Below, one piece after another: positions 1 through 6,911 of a DNA stretch of 27,670 bases. The notes beneath the pieces were generated by a model. It worked only from the letters and a program-made list of their open reading frames with translations, was not told where the DNA came from and ran no database searches. The DNA comes from Pseudomonadota bacterium (GTDB lineage Bacteria; Myxococcota; UBA9042; PHBI01). Positions within the stretch are counted from its first letter, which is position 1; the number at the start of each line of letters is the position of its first letter. The DNA lies in NCBI GenBank assembly GCA_005772945.1, contig SXIE01000241.1:1-27670 (forward strand), read 5' to 3'. The position numbers were made by a program, and so were the translations under genes.

Positions 1-67
1 CGCGCTTGCTCAGCGGCGGTGGCGGCATCCAAACGGAGAGACGTGATGGCTGATTTGAGTTGGACAT
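1..67 (-). CDS. Possible 5' end of a truncated gene at the left window edge
   Basis: An ATG at 67 on the minus strand opens a frame that stays open for 22 codons to the window edge. An in-frame TGA lies five codons upstream, so this ATG is the first possible start. The visible peptide begins MSNSNQPSRLSVWMPPPP and matches no family I recognise. There is only a weak GAG in ribosome-binding position. It would lie 66 bp downstream of the phosphatase gene on the same strand. The piece is too short to prove coding; non-coding sequence is almost as likely. Confidence 0.3.
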   Translation of the reverse strand, partial: MSNSNQPSRLSVWMPPPPLSKR

Positions 68-133
68 GGACGGACTCGATCAGAGTATCCGTCGTCTGTC
101 GATCCCCCGCCGATAGGAATCCTGATCGGTGTT

Positions 134-1039
134 CTAGCCGCTGGTCGCGAGGTCGCTCTGCCGCCGCCGCGCCCACGCCAGCAGCTCCTCGCTCCGGCTC
201 TCGTGCACGACCAGGATCTCATGCGGCACCGAGATCCCGTTGCGGTCGACGGCCGGTTCCCAGGGCGCGACGCTCTCGCCCGCGACCGCAAAGAACTTGA
301 ACCCCAGGCGCCACGATAGCCCGAGGATCGGGTAGAGGTCCCACGGCGTCCCGCGCCCGAACGGCCCGAAGATCGCCCCGCCGACCTCGCTCTTCCAGAG
401 GCGCGCGAGGCTGATGCCGATCGACCCCGTCGCCGTCTCGGCCCCGGCGAAGAGCGCCCCGCCATCGGCCACGAGCCTGGCCACGAACGGCGACCGCGGC
501 CGATACCGCTCGCCGACCAAGAGCCACTGCGAGCCAAGCGGCCGCTGCGGATCGATGACGAGCCGCTCGGCCACGCCGAACTCGCTGATGCGATGGACGT
601 GCTCGCCTTCGGGGCGCGCGGCGTAGACCTCGGACGTCATCACGTCTCCGATGCAGGCCGCCACGATGCGCCCGTCACACACCAAGGCGAGCATCGTCCC
701 GATGCCATGCGACTGCCGCCGCATGAACGCGCGCGTCCCGTCGAGCGCGTCGACCGTGAACCACACGTCGTGGCTCGGATGCGTGCAGGGCACGCGCAAG
801 TCGTCCTCTTCGGCCACGATGCCAAAGCTCGGAAACCAGCTCTGGAGCAGCGTGACGAAGACCTTCTGAGCCGCCTGATCCGCGGTCGTGACGAAGTCCG
901 GCCCGCCATCGTACGCCTCCTTCGCCCGCGTCTCGAAGCTGAAGCGGTGTCCGCGAATCGCCACGATCGCGCGCCGGACCGCTTCCTTCATCAGCGTTCC
1001 GACCGCGTTCGGCGTCAAGGCTCCGAACTGGTAACCCAC
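134..1039 (-). CDS. Inositol monophosphatase-family phosphatase
   Basis: A 301-residue protein of the inositol monophosphatase superfamily (Mg-dependent sugar-phosphate and inositol-phosphate phosphatases, also including CysQ-like 3'-phosphoadenosine phosphatases). The metal-binding motifs are visible in order: AEED at residues 76-79, DALDGT at 97-102 (the family DPxDGT/DPLDGT box) and the late WD at 233-234. Length is slightly above the usual 250-270. The start is a GTG at 1039, supported by GGAGG four bases upstream. No signal peptide is evident, so it is probably cytoplasmic. The exact substrate cannot be read from sequence: inositol phosphate, histidinol phosphate and PAP are all possible. 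The gene stands alone with a long divergent region upstream. Confidence 0.85.
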   Translation of the reverse strand: MGYQFGALTPNAVGTLMKEAVRRAIVAIRGHRFSFETRAKEAYDGGPDFVTTADQAAQKVFVTLLQSWFPSFGIVAEEDDLRVPCTHPSHDVWFTVDALDGTRAFMRRQSHGIGTMLALVCDGRIVAACIGDVMTSEVYAARPEGEHVHRISEFGVAERLVIDPQRPLGSQWLLVGERYRPRSPFVARLVADGGALFAGAETATGSIGISLARLWKSEVGGAIFGPFGRGTPWDLYPILGLSWRLGFKFFAVAGESVAPWEPAVDRNGISVPHEILVVHESRSEELLAWARRRQSDLATSG

Positions 1040-1177
1040 GACTCCTCCGACCCGACCCTACCATATCGCCCCCGGTGTAGGGGGCCGGCGTTGGCGTGCG
1101 GGTCGCGCGGGGCGATCGCATCCGGAAGGAGGCGCCCCTCGTGCCGGTTTTTGGGGACGCGACGCTGGTGGGTCGGC

Positions 1178-1194
1178 TGGCATGACTCTTGATG
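1178..1194 (+). promoter_or_regulatory. Sigma-54-like -24/-12 element (imperfect)
   Basis: The sequence TGGCATGACTCTTGATG resembles the RpoN consensus TGGCAC-N5-TTGC, with the -24 GG correctly spaced ten bases from the -12 dinucleotide. That dinucleotide is GA rather than the nearly invariant GC, which lowers confidence. Transcription would begin near 1204, giving an RNA of about 125 nt ending at the 1289-1328 terminator. Confidence 0.3.
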
Positions 1195-1203
1195 TAGGTA
1201 TCC

Positions 1204-1328
1204 GCGCCCACCTGAGTGTCTTCCCTCCAAAACGTGGCCTTCACGGCTTCTTTCCTTACCATCCCACCATCCGATCCTCTCGGTCTTGCGCCCCGAACCG
1301 GTTCCCGGAACGGGGCGTTTCTCTTTTT
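1204..1328 (+). ncRNA. Candidate small RNA or attenuated leader
   Basis: The segment lies between a sigma-54-like element and a complete intrinsic terminator, with no open frame that looks coding. It contains a small CGTG/CACG hairpin (1233-1245), a long C/U-rich single-strand-like tract including TTCCCTCC (1221-1228), which could pair with Shine-Dalgarno sequences, and a CCGA/TCGG mini-hairpin (1271-1283). The alternative is a 5' leader of the downstream lipoprotein, conditionally terminated about 100 nt before its start. I do not recognise it as a known family such as 6S. The 5' end is an estimate. Confidence 0.4.
1289..1328 (+). terminator. Strong Rho-independent terminator
   Basis: A perfect 7-bp outer stem CGCCCCG (1289-1295) / CGGGGCG (1311-1317) encloses an aa/aa internal loop and an inner CCGG-ttc-CCGG stem. 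It is followed directly by TTTCTCTTTTT (1318-1328). The T-rich tail is present only on the plus strand, so it terminates plus-strand transcription. No plus-strand protein gene precedes it in the window. Confidence 0.85.
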
Positions 1329-1401
1329 GAGCCACGCACCCCGACGCAATCGTCTCACGCTGACACGGCAAGACTCAAGATGCGACACACGGGTGAGCGG
1401 C

Positions 1402-1430
1402 TTGATAACAGCGCCCCAGGCGGCTAGAGC
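1402..1430 (+). promoter_or_regulatory. Predicted promoter of the CotH-like lipoprotein gene
   Basis: TTGATA (1402-1407), a 17-bp spacer, then TAGAGC (1425-1430). With usual spacing the transcript would start at about 1437-1438, which coincides with the in-frame ATG at 1438. The mRNA may therefore be leaderless. This fits the lack of a clear ribosome-binding site. Confidence 0.35.
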
Positions 1431-1431
1431 G

Positions 1432-3339
1432 ATGCCCATGCGGGTCCTTGCCGTCCTCTGCGCGAGTGTCGTGGCCTGTCACAGCGGCGCTCAGCCGGCG
1501 ACGGACGACCCCGGCGTGGAAACCCTGACCTCGGGCGAGACGAGCGCGATCGCCGCGGACGCGGCGCCGAGCCCGAGCGGTCCCGAGACAGAACCCGAGA
1601 CGTTTCCGGAGACGACCGAACCAGGCGTGGATGTCGCGGTGGGGTCCATGGACACCGCCGCCTCGTCGTCCCCGTTCCCTTCCTTCGCCGGCCCCTTCGC
1701 CGGCCCCTTCGATCGGTCACGCCTCGCCCTGCAGATCGCGATCGGCGAGGGCGGGCGCGCCGCACTGGCCACCGCTCCCACGGTCCCCGTCGCCGCCACG
1801 CTCTTCGTCGACGCGAGCGCCGCGATCCCGGTCGAGGTCTCGCTCGCGGCCAGCGATGACAAGCCGCCGGTCCTCTCGGCGGACACCCCGCTCGTCATCC
1901 GCGTTCTCGAAGGGCCCGCGGCGGCGGCCGGCCTTCCAACCAGCTTCTGGCTCGACCCGTCGGCAGGCGATCCGTCCTACCTGCGCGCGCCCCTCGCCAC
2001 GCTCTTCTATCGACAGGTCGGGACGCCGGTCGCGCGGACGAGCTACGCGCGCGTCAGCGTCGATGGCACCGACTACGGGCTGTTCATCGCCCGCGAGAGC
2101 ACCGCCGACGCGGGATTCCTCGCGCGCGTCTTCGGCCGCGGCGGCTCGCTCTTCGCGCCGACGACGCGCGCCGACTTCTGGCCGTGGCAGCTCGCGGGCT
2201 TCGGGCTGCTCGTCGGCGACGAAGCCGATCGCAGCGCGCTCGACCTGCTGGTGACGCACCTCGCACTCTACGAGACCGCGATGCGCGACGGGAATCCGTT
2301 CCCCTTCGCCGACGCGCTCGCGGACTTGCTCGAGGTCGACGCCTTCCTCGATTTCATGGCGGTTGGGCTGGTGGTCGGACATTACGGCGGCTACGGCGGG
2401 CAGCAGTCGGACTTTGCAGTCTATGTGGAGGGCGCCGGGATCACCTTCGTTCCGTTGCGCCTCGAGCGCACGTACCCGACTGGCGACGCGCCCGATCCGA
2501 CCTGGTCGTCGAGCCGCATCCTGCGCATCTGCATCGACGACGCGGCGTGCCGCGCGCGCTGGTCGCAGGCGCTCGAGCGCGCGCTCGATCGCGCCGAGAG
2601 TGCGGTCTTTCGGGCCGAGGCGTCTGCGCTGCGCGGGATCGTGCAGCTCGAGCTGGCCAGCGATCCGAAACCGGCCGCTAGCGAGTCGGCTGTGGTCGAG
2701 AGTCAGGAAGCGGTGCTGACGGCCATCACCGGGCGCGCCGGCTGGCTCCGCGCCAACGCGGTCTGCCTCGTCCCCGAGAGCGTCGACCACGACGGCGATG
2801 GATTCTCGCCGTGCACCGACGACTGCGACGACGACGATCCGGGGATCCATCCGGGCGCCGTCGACGTGTGCGGCAACCTCAAAGACGACGACTGCGATTG
2901 GCGGGTCGACAACGGACACGGATGCCCGCCGTGCACGCGCGTACCCGCGTATGACCCGCGCTGGGAGTGGGAGATCTGCCCGATCTCGCAGACCTGGGGC
3001 GCGGCGCGCGCGGACTGCCAGAGCCGCGGCGGGGAGCTGGCGTCGATCGGGACGTTTGCCGAGAACGAGGCGCTCGTGCGCGCGGTCCTCCAGTTCGACT
3101 GGAGCGATTGGTGGTTCGGCATCTCGGATCGCGAGGTCGAGGGCGCGTTCGCATGGAGCGACGGACGCCCGCTCAGCTTCCGCGACTGGGATGCGGGCGA
3201 ACCGAACGACGCGGGCAACGGCGAGGACTGCGGCCACATCGCGGGCTGGGCCGGTGGCCGCTGGAACGATGCGCCGTGCGACTGGTGGAAGTTCTACGTG
3301 TGCGAGCGACCGCGCGAGCCGTCGGCGATTAGGCCGTGA
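1432..3339 (+). CDS. Lipoprotein with CotH-like, Ca-loop and C-type lectin domains
   Basis: A 635-residue secreted lipoprotein. Residues 1-16 form a short signal peptide ending in SVVAC (lipid Cys16), followed by a Thr/Glu/Pro-rich linker to about 93. Residues 95-345 look like a divergent CotH protein-kinase-like domain, with the YGLFIARES segment (215-223) typical of CotH and Asp327 in QQSDFAVYVE. The usual PWD near the end is replaced by PLRLERTYP, so catalytic activity is doubtful. Residues 452-498 hold an Asp-rich DHDGDGF...DDDCDW segment of the putative metal-binding (MopI-like) type. Residues 511-626 are a C-type lectin domain with EPN at 590-592 (the mannose-type Ca/sugar motif), WND at 611-613 and four matching cysteines. 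The start is 1432 or the in-frame ATG at 1438; either gives a signal peptide. An earlier in-frame start at 1216 would read through the terminator and lose the lipobox position. The 3' end overlaps the convergent neighbour by 11 bp. Confidence 0.85.
   Translation: MPMRVLAVLCASVVACHSGAQPATDDPGVETLTSGETSAIAADAAPSPSGPETEPETFPETTEPGVDVAVGSMDTAASSSPFPSFAGPFAGPFDRSRLALQIAIGEGGRAALATAPTVPVAATLFVDASAAIPVEVSLAASDDKPPVLSADTPLVIRVLEGPAAAAGLPTSFWLDPSAGDPSYLRAPLATLFYRQVGTPVARTSYARVSVDGTDYGLFIARESTADAGFLARVFGRGGSLFAPTTRADFWPWQLAGFGLLVGDEADRSALDLLVTHLALYETAMRDGNPFPFADALADLLEVDAFLDFMAVGLVVGHYGGYGGQQSDFAVYVEGAGITFVPLRLERTYPTGDAPDPTWSSSRILRICIDDAACRARWSQALERALDRAESAVFRAEASALRGIVQLELASDPKPAASESAVVESQEAVLTAITGRAGWLRANAVCLVPESVDHDGDGFSPCTDDCDDDDPGIHPGAVDVCGNLKDDDCDWRVDNGHGCPPCTRVPAYDPRWEWEICPISQTWGAARADCQSRGGELASIGTFAENEALVRAVLQFDWSDWWFGISDREVEGAFAWSDGRPLSFRDWDAGEPNDAGNGEDCGHIAGWAGGRWNDAPCDWWKFYVCERPREPSAIRP
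1682..1711 (+). repeat. 12-bp tandem repeat, 2.5 copies, inside the lipoprotein linker
   Basis: The unit CCTTCGCCGGCC occurs twice head to tail (1682-1693 and 1694-1705), followed by a half copy. It encodes FAGPFAGPF just before the CotH-like domain. In-frame expansion or loss by slippage would change linker length without shifting the frame. Confidence 0.75.
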
Positions 3340-4132
3340 CTTCGGCGCGGCGCGCGCGGTGGAGAACGGTCCACAGATAGAGATTGCCGGGGATGATCGT
3401 CAGCGCGAAGTACGCCAGGTAGATGGCGGGCGAGACGGGCATCAGCATGCCGGCGATGGCGATCGCGACGAGGTGGTGGCTGGGGCCGACGAGGGCGACC
3501 TGGCGGAAGACGGGATAGCCGCCGGGACGTCCGTGGCCGCTGAGGCGCGCGGCCGTCTGGACGTAGCGGACGAGGGCCGCGTAGAGGATGCGCTCGAACC
3601 AGGTCTTCTCCTGGTCAGCGTAGCGGGCGAGGTCGTTGTCGACCGAGCGGGGCTTGAGGCGCTGCTTGACGTCGTCGAGCACCGAGGACTTCCACGAGAA
3701 GGAGGCGAAACCGAGGACCGCAATCACGACGTACTCGAAGACCGACACGGTGTGGGAGCCGATCTGGAAGCCCGAATGCGAGAGCGCGATGATCATGCCG
3801 ATGTGGACCGAGAGGACCGTTCCGAGGTCCGCGAAGCCATCGAACATGCGGCCGCGCCAAGGCTTGTCCGACGGAGGTCCGAGCCGCGCGACCTCACCAT
3901 CGGCGCAGTCGGTGACGACCATCCCGATCAGGAGGAGGCCGCCGATCATGGGCCACAGACCCGGGCTCGCGAGGCACAGGCCGGCCGTCACGCCGAACCC
4001 GAGCGCCATGAGCGACACCTGGTCCGCCGAGAACCCCCAGCGGTGGAGCGGCCGGGCCATCCATTTGGCGACGGGGCGGCTCACGGAAGCATCAAAGCGC
4101 TCGTCGAGGACCATCGTGCGTGCGGCAGTCAT
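3329..4132 (-). CDS. CDP-alcohol phosphatidyltransferase family membrane enzyme
   Basis: A 267-residue polytopic membrane protein carrying the family signature D-x2-D-G-x2-A-R...G-x3-D-x3-D, read as D75, D78, G79, A82, R83, G94, D98, D102. Such enzymes displace CMP from a CDP-activated alcohol (for example CDP-diacylglycerol) in phospholipid or related lipid synthesis at the inner membrane. Ten residues lie between AR and the next G instead of the usual eight, a small insertion in the active-site loop. Hydrophobic segments flank the motif (about 42-72 and 105-140) and recur near the C-terminus. The exact acceptor (inositol phosphate, glycerol phosphate, serine or other) cannot be assigned. 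There is no good ribosome-binding site at the ATG at 4132; the ATG at 4114 is an alternative. A sigma-54-like promoter lies immediately upstream. Confidence 0.85.
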   Translation of the reverse strand: MTAARTMVLDERFDASVSRPVAKWMARPLHRWGFSADQVSLMALGFGVTAGLCLASPGLWPMIGGLLLIGMVVTDCADGEVARLGPPSDKPWRGRMFDGFADLGTVLSVHIGMIIALSHSGFQIGSHTVSVFEYVVIAVLGFASFSWKSSVLDDVKQRLKPRSVDNDLARYADQEKTWFERILYAALVRYVQTAARLSGHGRPGGYPVFRQVALVGPSHHLVAIAIAGMLMPVSPAIYLAYFALTIIPGNLYLWTVLHRARRAEVTA

Positions 4133-4147
4133 AAGAGGGTCTTGGCC

Positions 4148-4163
4148 GGCAATATCGGTGCCA
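4148..4163 (-). promoter_or_regulatory. Sigma-54-like promoter of the phosphatidyltransferase gene
   Basis: Read on the minus strand, 4163 to 4148 is TGGCACCGATATTGCC. It matches the RpoN consensus TGGCACG-N4-TTGC at all but one position, with GG and GC ten bases apart. The predicted start site is about 4137, only some five bases before the ATG at 4132. This suggests an almost leaderless transcript, or translation from the ATG at 4114. No enhancer-binding regulator gene is in the window. An alternative sigma-70-like reading (TTCAAG-N17-GATATT) overlaps it. Confidence 0.45.
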
Positions 4164-4234
4164 CGCGCTTATTCTTGAAATGATTGGAGATATTTGCGTG
4201 GGCGGGCCGCGATCGCGTAACCGTTTTCGCAGCG

Positions 4235-4250
4235 AACTGCATACGCAGTT
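4235..4250 (-). other. Inverted repeat downstream of the amidohydrolase gene
   Basis: A perfect 6-bp inverted repeat AACTGC-atac-GCAGTT lies about 60 bp beyond the amidohydrolase stop and upstream of the phosphatidyltransferase promoter. There is no T-tract, so it is a weak terminator at best. It could equally be a protein-binding site or chance. Confidence 0.3.
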
Positions 4251-4308
4251 TCCCGCCGGATGAGATCGCACGCGCGCGAGGGGCATCGCCTTGCGGCCGT
4301 CGCGCCCA

Positions 4309-6030
4309 TCATGCGCGCGGATCGCGACGCATCCCGCGGATCAGGCGGCCCGGCATCGCGCCGGTGGGCTGGCCCCGCTCGACGATGAGCGCGCCGCTCA
4401 CGATCGTCGCGACGTACCCGTCGGCATCCTGCACGAGGCGACGTCCCTGGGCGGGCAGGTCGTAGACCATGCGCGGCTGATGGAAGCGCAGGTGGTCGAA
4501 GTCGATGACGTTGAGGTCGGCCTTCATCCCGGGTGCGACGAGGCCGCGGTCGAAGAGGCCGTAGGTCGCGGCGGTCTCGCGGGTCTGGCGGCGGATGATG
4601 TGCTCGAGCGGTAGGGTCGGTCCGCGGCGGCGGTCGCGCGCCCAGTGCGTGAGCATGAAGGTCGGCATGCCGCCATCGCAGACGGCGCCGCAATGCGCGC
4701 CGCCATCCGAAAGACCCATGCGGGTGCGCGCGTGGGCATGCAGCGCGTGGAGGTGGTCGAGCGACTTGTTCGCGTAGTTGAAGAGCGGGAAGTAGAGCAT
4801 GCCGAGGCCGTCATCGGCCATAAGGGCGTCGTAGGCGATCTCCTGCGGACGGCGGCCGGTGGCCTTGGCGAGCGCGGCGATGGACGTGGACGGCTCGGGC
4901 TCGTAGTCGATGCCGTCCTGCATCAGGTACATCTTGTCGAAGCTGCGCGTGACGAAGCTCGCGAAGAAGCCGAGGTCCAGCGGCTGCTCGGCCAGCATGC
5001 GCTCGCGGAAGGCCGGGTCGCGAAGGCGAGCGAGGCGCTCGGCGGCCGGGAGCGGCTCGATCTCGCGCCAGCTCGGGTACGTCGCGAAGGGGTGCGCCGT
5101 TCCCTGCCAGCACATGAGGATGCCGATGGCGCGACCGGCGACCTGGCCGAAGATCGGGATCCCGGCCTGGCCCGCGTCGTCGAGAAGTTTGAGGAGGTCC
5201 TTCCAGAGGTCGGGGGCCATGTCGTTCTGCGAAAGCGAGAAGAGAACCGGGCGCTGGATCTCGGCGGCGAGCGCGCGCAACCATCCGAACTCTTTGCCCA
5301 TTTGCGTGTGTTCGCCGGCGATCTGGAAGACCGCGTGCGGGACCTCCGCCAGCGTGCGGCCGATCGCGAATAGCTCCTCGTGCTCGGCGAAGGTGCCGGG
5401 GACGAACTCCCCGTCGGCCGATTTGTGCAGCAGCGTCCGCGAGGTCGAAAAGCCGAGCGCGCCGGCCTTCAGGCCCTGGCGCACGATCGCCGCCATCTTG
5501 GCGATGTCGTCGGCAGTCGCGGCCTGGTTCGCGGCCCCGCGCTCGCCCATCACATAGGCGCGTAGCGGCCCGTGCGGGACCTGCGTCCCGAAGTCGAGCG
5601 CGTGCGGCGAGGTCTCGAGCACGTCGAGGTACTCGGGGAAACTCTCCCAGCCCCAGCGAATGCCTTCGTGCAACGCCGCGCCCGGGATGTCCTCGACGCC
5701 CTCCATCAGGCGGATGAGCCAATCGTGTTTGTCGGGCGCGGCCGGCGCGAAACCGACACCGCAGTTGCCCATGACGACGCTCGTCACGCCGTGCCACGAC
5801 GACGGCGTGAGGTACGGATCCCACGTGACCTGCGCGTCGTAGTGCGTGTGCATGTCGACGAAACCCGGGGTCACGATGCAGCCCTGGGCATCGAGGGTCC
5901 GTCGCGCGAGGGCGCCGCGGAGGTCGCCCACGGCCACGATGCGACCGCCCTCGACCGCGACGTCGGCATGACGCATCGGCGCGCCGGTCCCATCGACGAG
6001 CTTGCCACCCAGCACCACGAGGTCGTACAT
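4309..6030 (-). CDS. Amidohydrolase, D-aminoacylase / N-acyl-D-amino-acid deacylase type
   Basis: A 573-residue cytoplasmic metal-dependent hydrolase of the amidohydrolase superfamily, D-aminoacylase-like branch. The N-terminal small beta domain (YDLVVLGGKLVDGTG) leads into the metal motif HTHYDAQ (HxH at residues 61-63). The GNCGVGFAP segment follows with Cys90, which in characterised D-aminoacylases is a metal ligand. LSDGGAHCG (440-448) supplies the late catalytic Asp442. The family releases fatty or acetyl groups from N-acyl-D-amino acids; the real substrate here is not known. The start at 6030 is chosen because GGGAG lies about eight bases upstream and the family N-terminus begins exactly there; a longer frame from 6126 has no such support. 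It is divergent from a TetR regulator, its probable controller. Confidence 0.85.
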   Translation of the reverse strand: MYDLVVLGGKLVDGTGAPMRHADVAVEGGRIVAVGDLRGALARRTLDAQGCIVTPGFVDMHTHYDAQVTWDPYLTPSSWHGVTSVVMGNCGVGFAPAAPDKHDWLIRLMEGVEDIPGAALHEGIRWGWESFPEYLDVLETSPHALDFGTQVPHGPLRAYVMGERGAANQAATADDIAKMAAIVRQGLKAGALGFSTSRTLLHKSADGEFVPGTFAEHEELFAIGRTLAEVPHAVFQIAGEHTQMGKEFGWLRALAAEIQRPVLFSLSQNDMAPDLWKDLLKLLDDAGQAGIPIFGQVAGRAIGILMCWQGTAHPFATYPSWREIEPLPAAERLARLRDPAFRERMLAEQPLDLGFFASFVTRSFDKMYLMQDGIDYEPEPSTSIAALAKATGRRPQEIAYDALMADDGLGMLYFPLFNYANKSLDHLHALHAHARTRMGLSDGGAHCGAVCDGGMPTFMLTHWARDRRRGPTLPLEHIIRRQTRETAATYGLFDRGLVAPGMKADLNVIDFDHLRFHQPRMVYDLPAQGRRLVQDADGYVATIVSGALIVERGQPTGAMPGRLIRGMRRDPRA

Positions 6031-6150
6031 CCGTTTTCTCCCACGAAGATTCGCGTTGGCCAGGTGGCTCGGCGACGGCGACGCCCCGGTGGGCGGAGGG
6101 TAGTCGACCCTTGTTTCGAGCCGCAAGAACTAAGCAAGCGAGACGGCCGC
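6031..6150. promoter_or_regulatory. Divergent promoter region between amidohydrolase and TetR genes
   Basis: This 120-bp gap must hold both promoters. On the minus strand TTGCGG-N18-TACCCT is a possible amidohydrolase promoter. A short inverted repeat CTTG-N10-CAAG (6110-6127) overlaps the start of that element and is a candidate TetR operator, though its arms are only four bases. The minus-strand ribosome-binding site GGGAGAAAACGG abuts 6030. Confidence 0.35.
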
Positions 6151-6894
6151 ATGTTGTCGAATGACGAGCCCAGACGTCGCTACGCCCTCTCACCCAAGCG
6201 CGCGGCGCGGCGCGAGTCGAGGCGCTCCGAGTTGCTTCAGGAGGCGATGGCGCTGACGGTCGAGGGCGGCCTCGACGCCCTCACGATCGCGGGGCTGGCC
6301 GCGCGGGTCGGGGCGTCGGTCGGCGCGTTGTACCGGTACTTCCCGAGCAAGGAGGCGATCCTGATCGGGCTCCAGGAGCTGGCGGTGGCGGACTATCAGG
6401 CGTTCGCCGCAGAGCGACTCGCGTCGTTCGATCGGCGGGTGGCGCCGGCGACGGCCGACGCGGTGGCATTGGCGCGGGTCATGGTCGTCCTGCGGTCGTA
6501 CCTCGAGCACGCCGAGGCGAGCCCTGAGAGCCATCGACTCGTGGATGCGGTCGTGTCGGATCCGGAGCCGCTGCTCAAGCTCGAGGACGCCATCGACGTC
6601 GACCGGCGCGTGGTCGCGCCGATCGTGACCGCGATCGCCGCGCTGTTCGAGGCGGCTGTGGGCGCGGGGGCGTTGGCGCCGGGCGACGCGACCGAGCGTA
6701 CCTACCTCGCGTGGGCCCTGCAGCATGGGCTCGATCACTTTCGCAAGCGGGATCGGATCGTCCGGGCGAACCTCCGGACGCCGACGCTGCAGCCGTTGGC
6801 ACTGCGGATGTTGCTCGCGGGCCTGGGTGCGTCGCGAGGCGCGCTCGATGCGGCGGAGAGGCTGGTCGAGACGGTCGCGACCGAGCCGCGCTGA
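6151..6894 (+). CDS. TetR-family transcriptional regulator
   Basis: A 247-residue repressor-like protein. After a basic N-terminal stretch, residues 27-73 form the TetR DNA-binding domain with the helix-turn-helix LTIAGLAARVGASVGALYRY (44-63) followed by FPSKEAIL. The all-alpha ligand-binding region fills the rest, with no recognisable ligand motif. The ATG at 6151 is the only in-frame start that gives a normal TetR N-terminus; a longer open frame back to 5572 is antisense to the amidohydrolase. Its divergent position suggests control of the amidohydrolase and itself, a common TetR arrangement; this is inferred. Confidence 0.9.
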   Translation: MLSNDEPRRRYALSPKRAARRESRRSELLQEAMALTVEGGLDALTIAGLAARVGASVGALYRYFPSKEAILIGLQELAVADYQAFAAERLASFDRRVAPATADAVALARVMVVLRSYLEHAEASPESHRLVDAVVSDPEPLLKLEDAIDVDRRVVAPIVTAIAALFEAAVGAGALAPGDATERTYLAWALQHGLDHFRKRDRIVRANLRTPTLQPLALRMLLAGLGASRGALDAAERLVETVATEPR

Positions 6895-6910
6895 GCGATC
6901 TCAGTGGCGC
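6888..6910. terminator. Hairpin at the convergent ends of TetR and small hypothetical genes
   Basis: CTGAG-cgat-CTCAG (6891-6904) extends outward through GCG/CGC pairs with one bulge. It spans the TetR stop codon and ends two bases before the opposite gene's stop. It may act as a shared bidirectional terminator, but neither side has a T-tract, so termination would be weak or Rho-assisted. Confidence 0.4.
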
Positions 6911-6911
6911 A

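Larger units (their letters stand above)
1040..1431. other. 392-bp divergent intergenic region with an orphan terminator
   Basis: This gap separates the minus-strand phosphatase start from the plus-strand CotH-like lipoprotein. It holds the phosphatase ribosome-binding site (near 1042-1050, minus), a sigma-54-like element at 1178-1194, a C/U-rich stretch at about 1217-1283, a strong plus-strand intrinsic terminator at 1289-1328, and a sigma-70-like promoter at 1402-1430. I see no convincing protein-coding frame. Short frames across it lack signal peptides or ribosome-binding sites. Confidence 0.6.

Noticed and set aside
2798..4183. A 461-residue plus-strand frame running from the lectin domain across the phosphatidyltransferase
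   Set aside because: Its first part is a frame-shifted copy of the lectin region and its second part is antisense to a gene with an intact catalytic signature.
4811..6193. Long frames inside and antisense to the amidohydrolase gene
   Set aside because: They lack motifs, whereas the 4309-6030 frame carries HxH, the NCG cysteine and the SDGGAH block.
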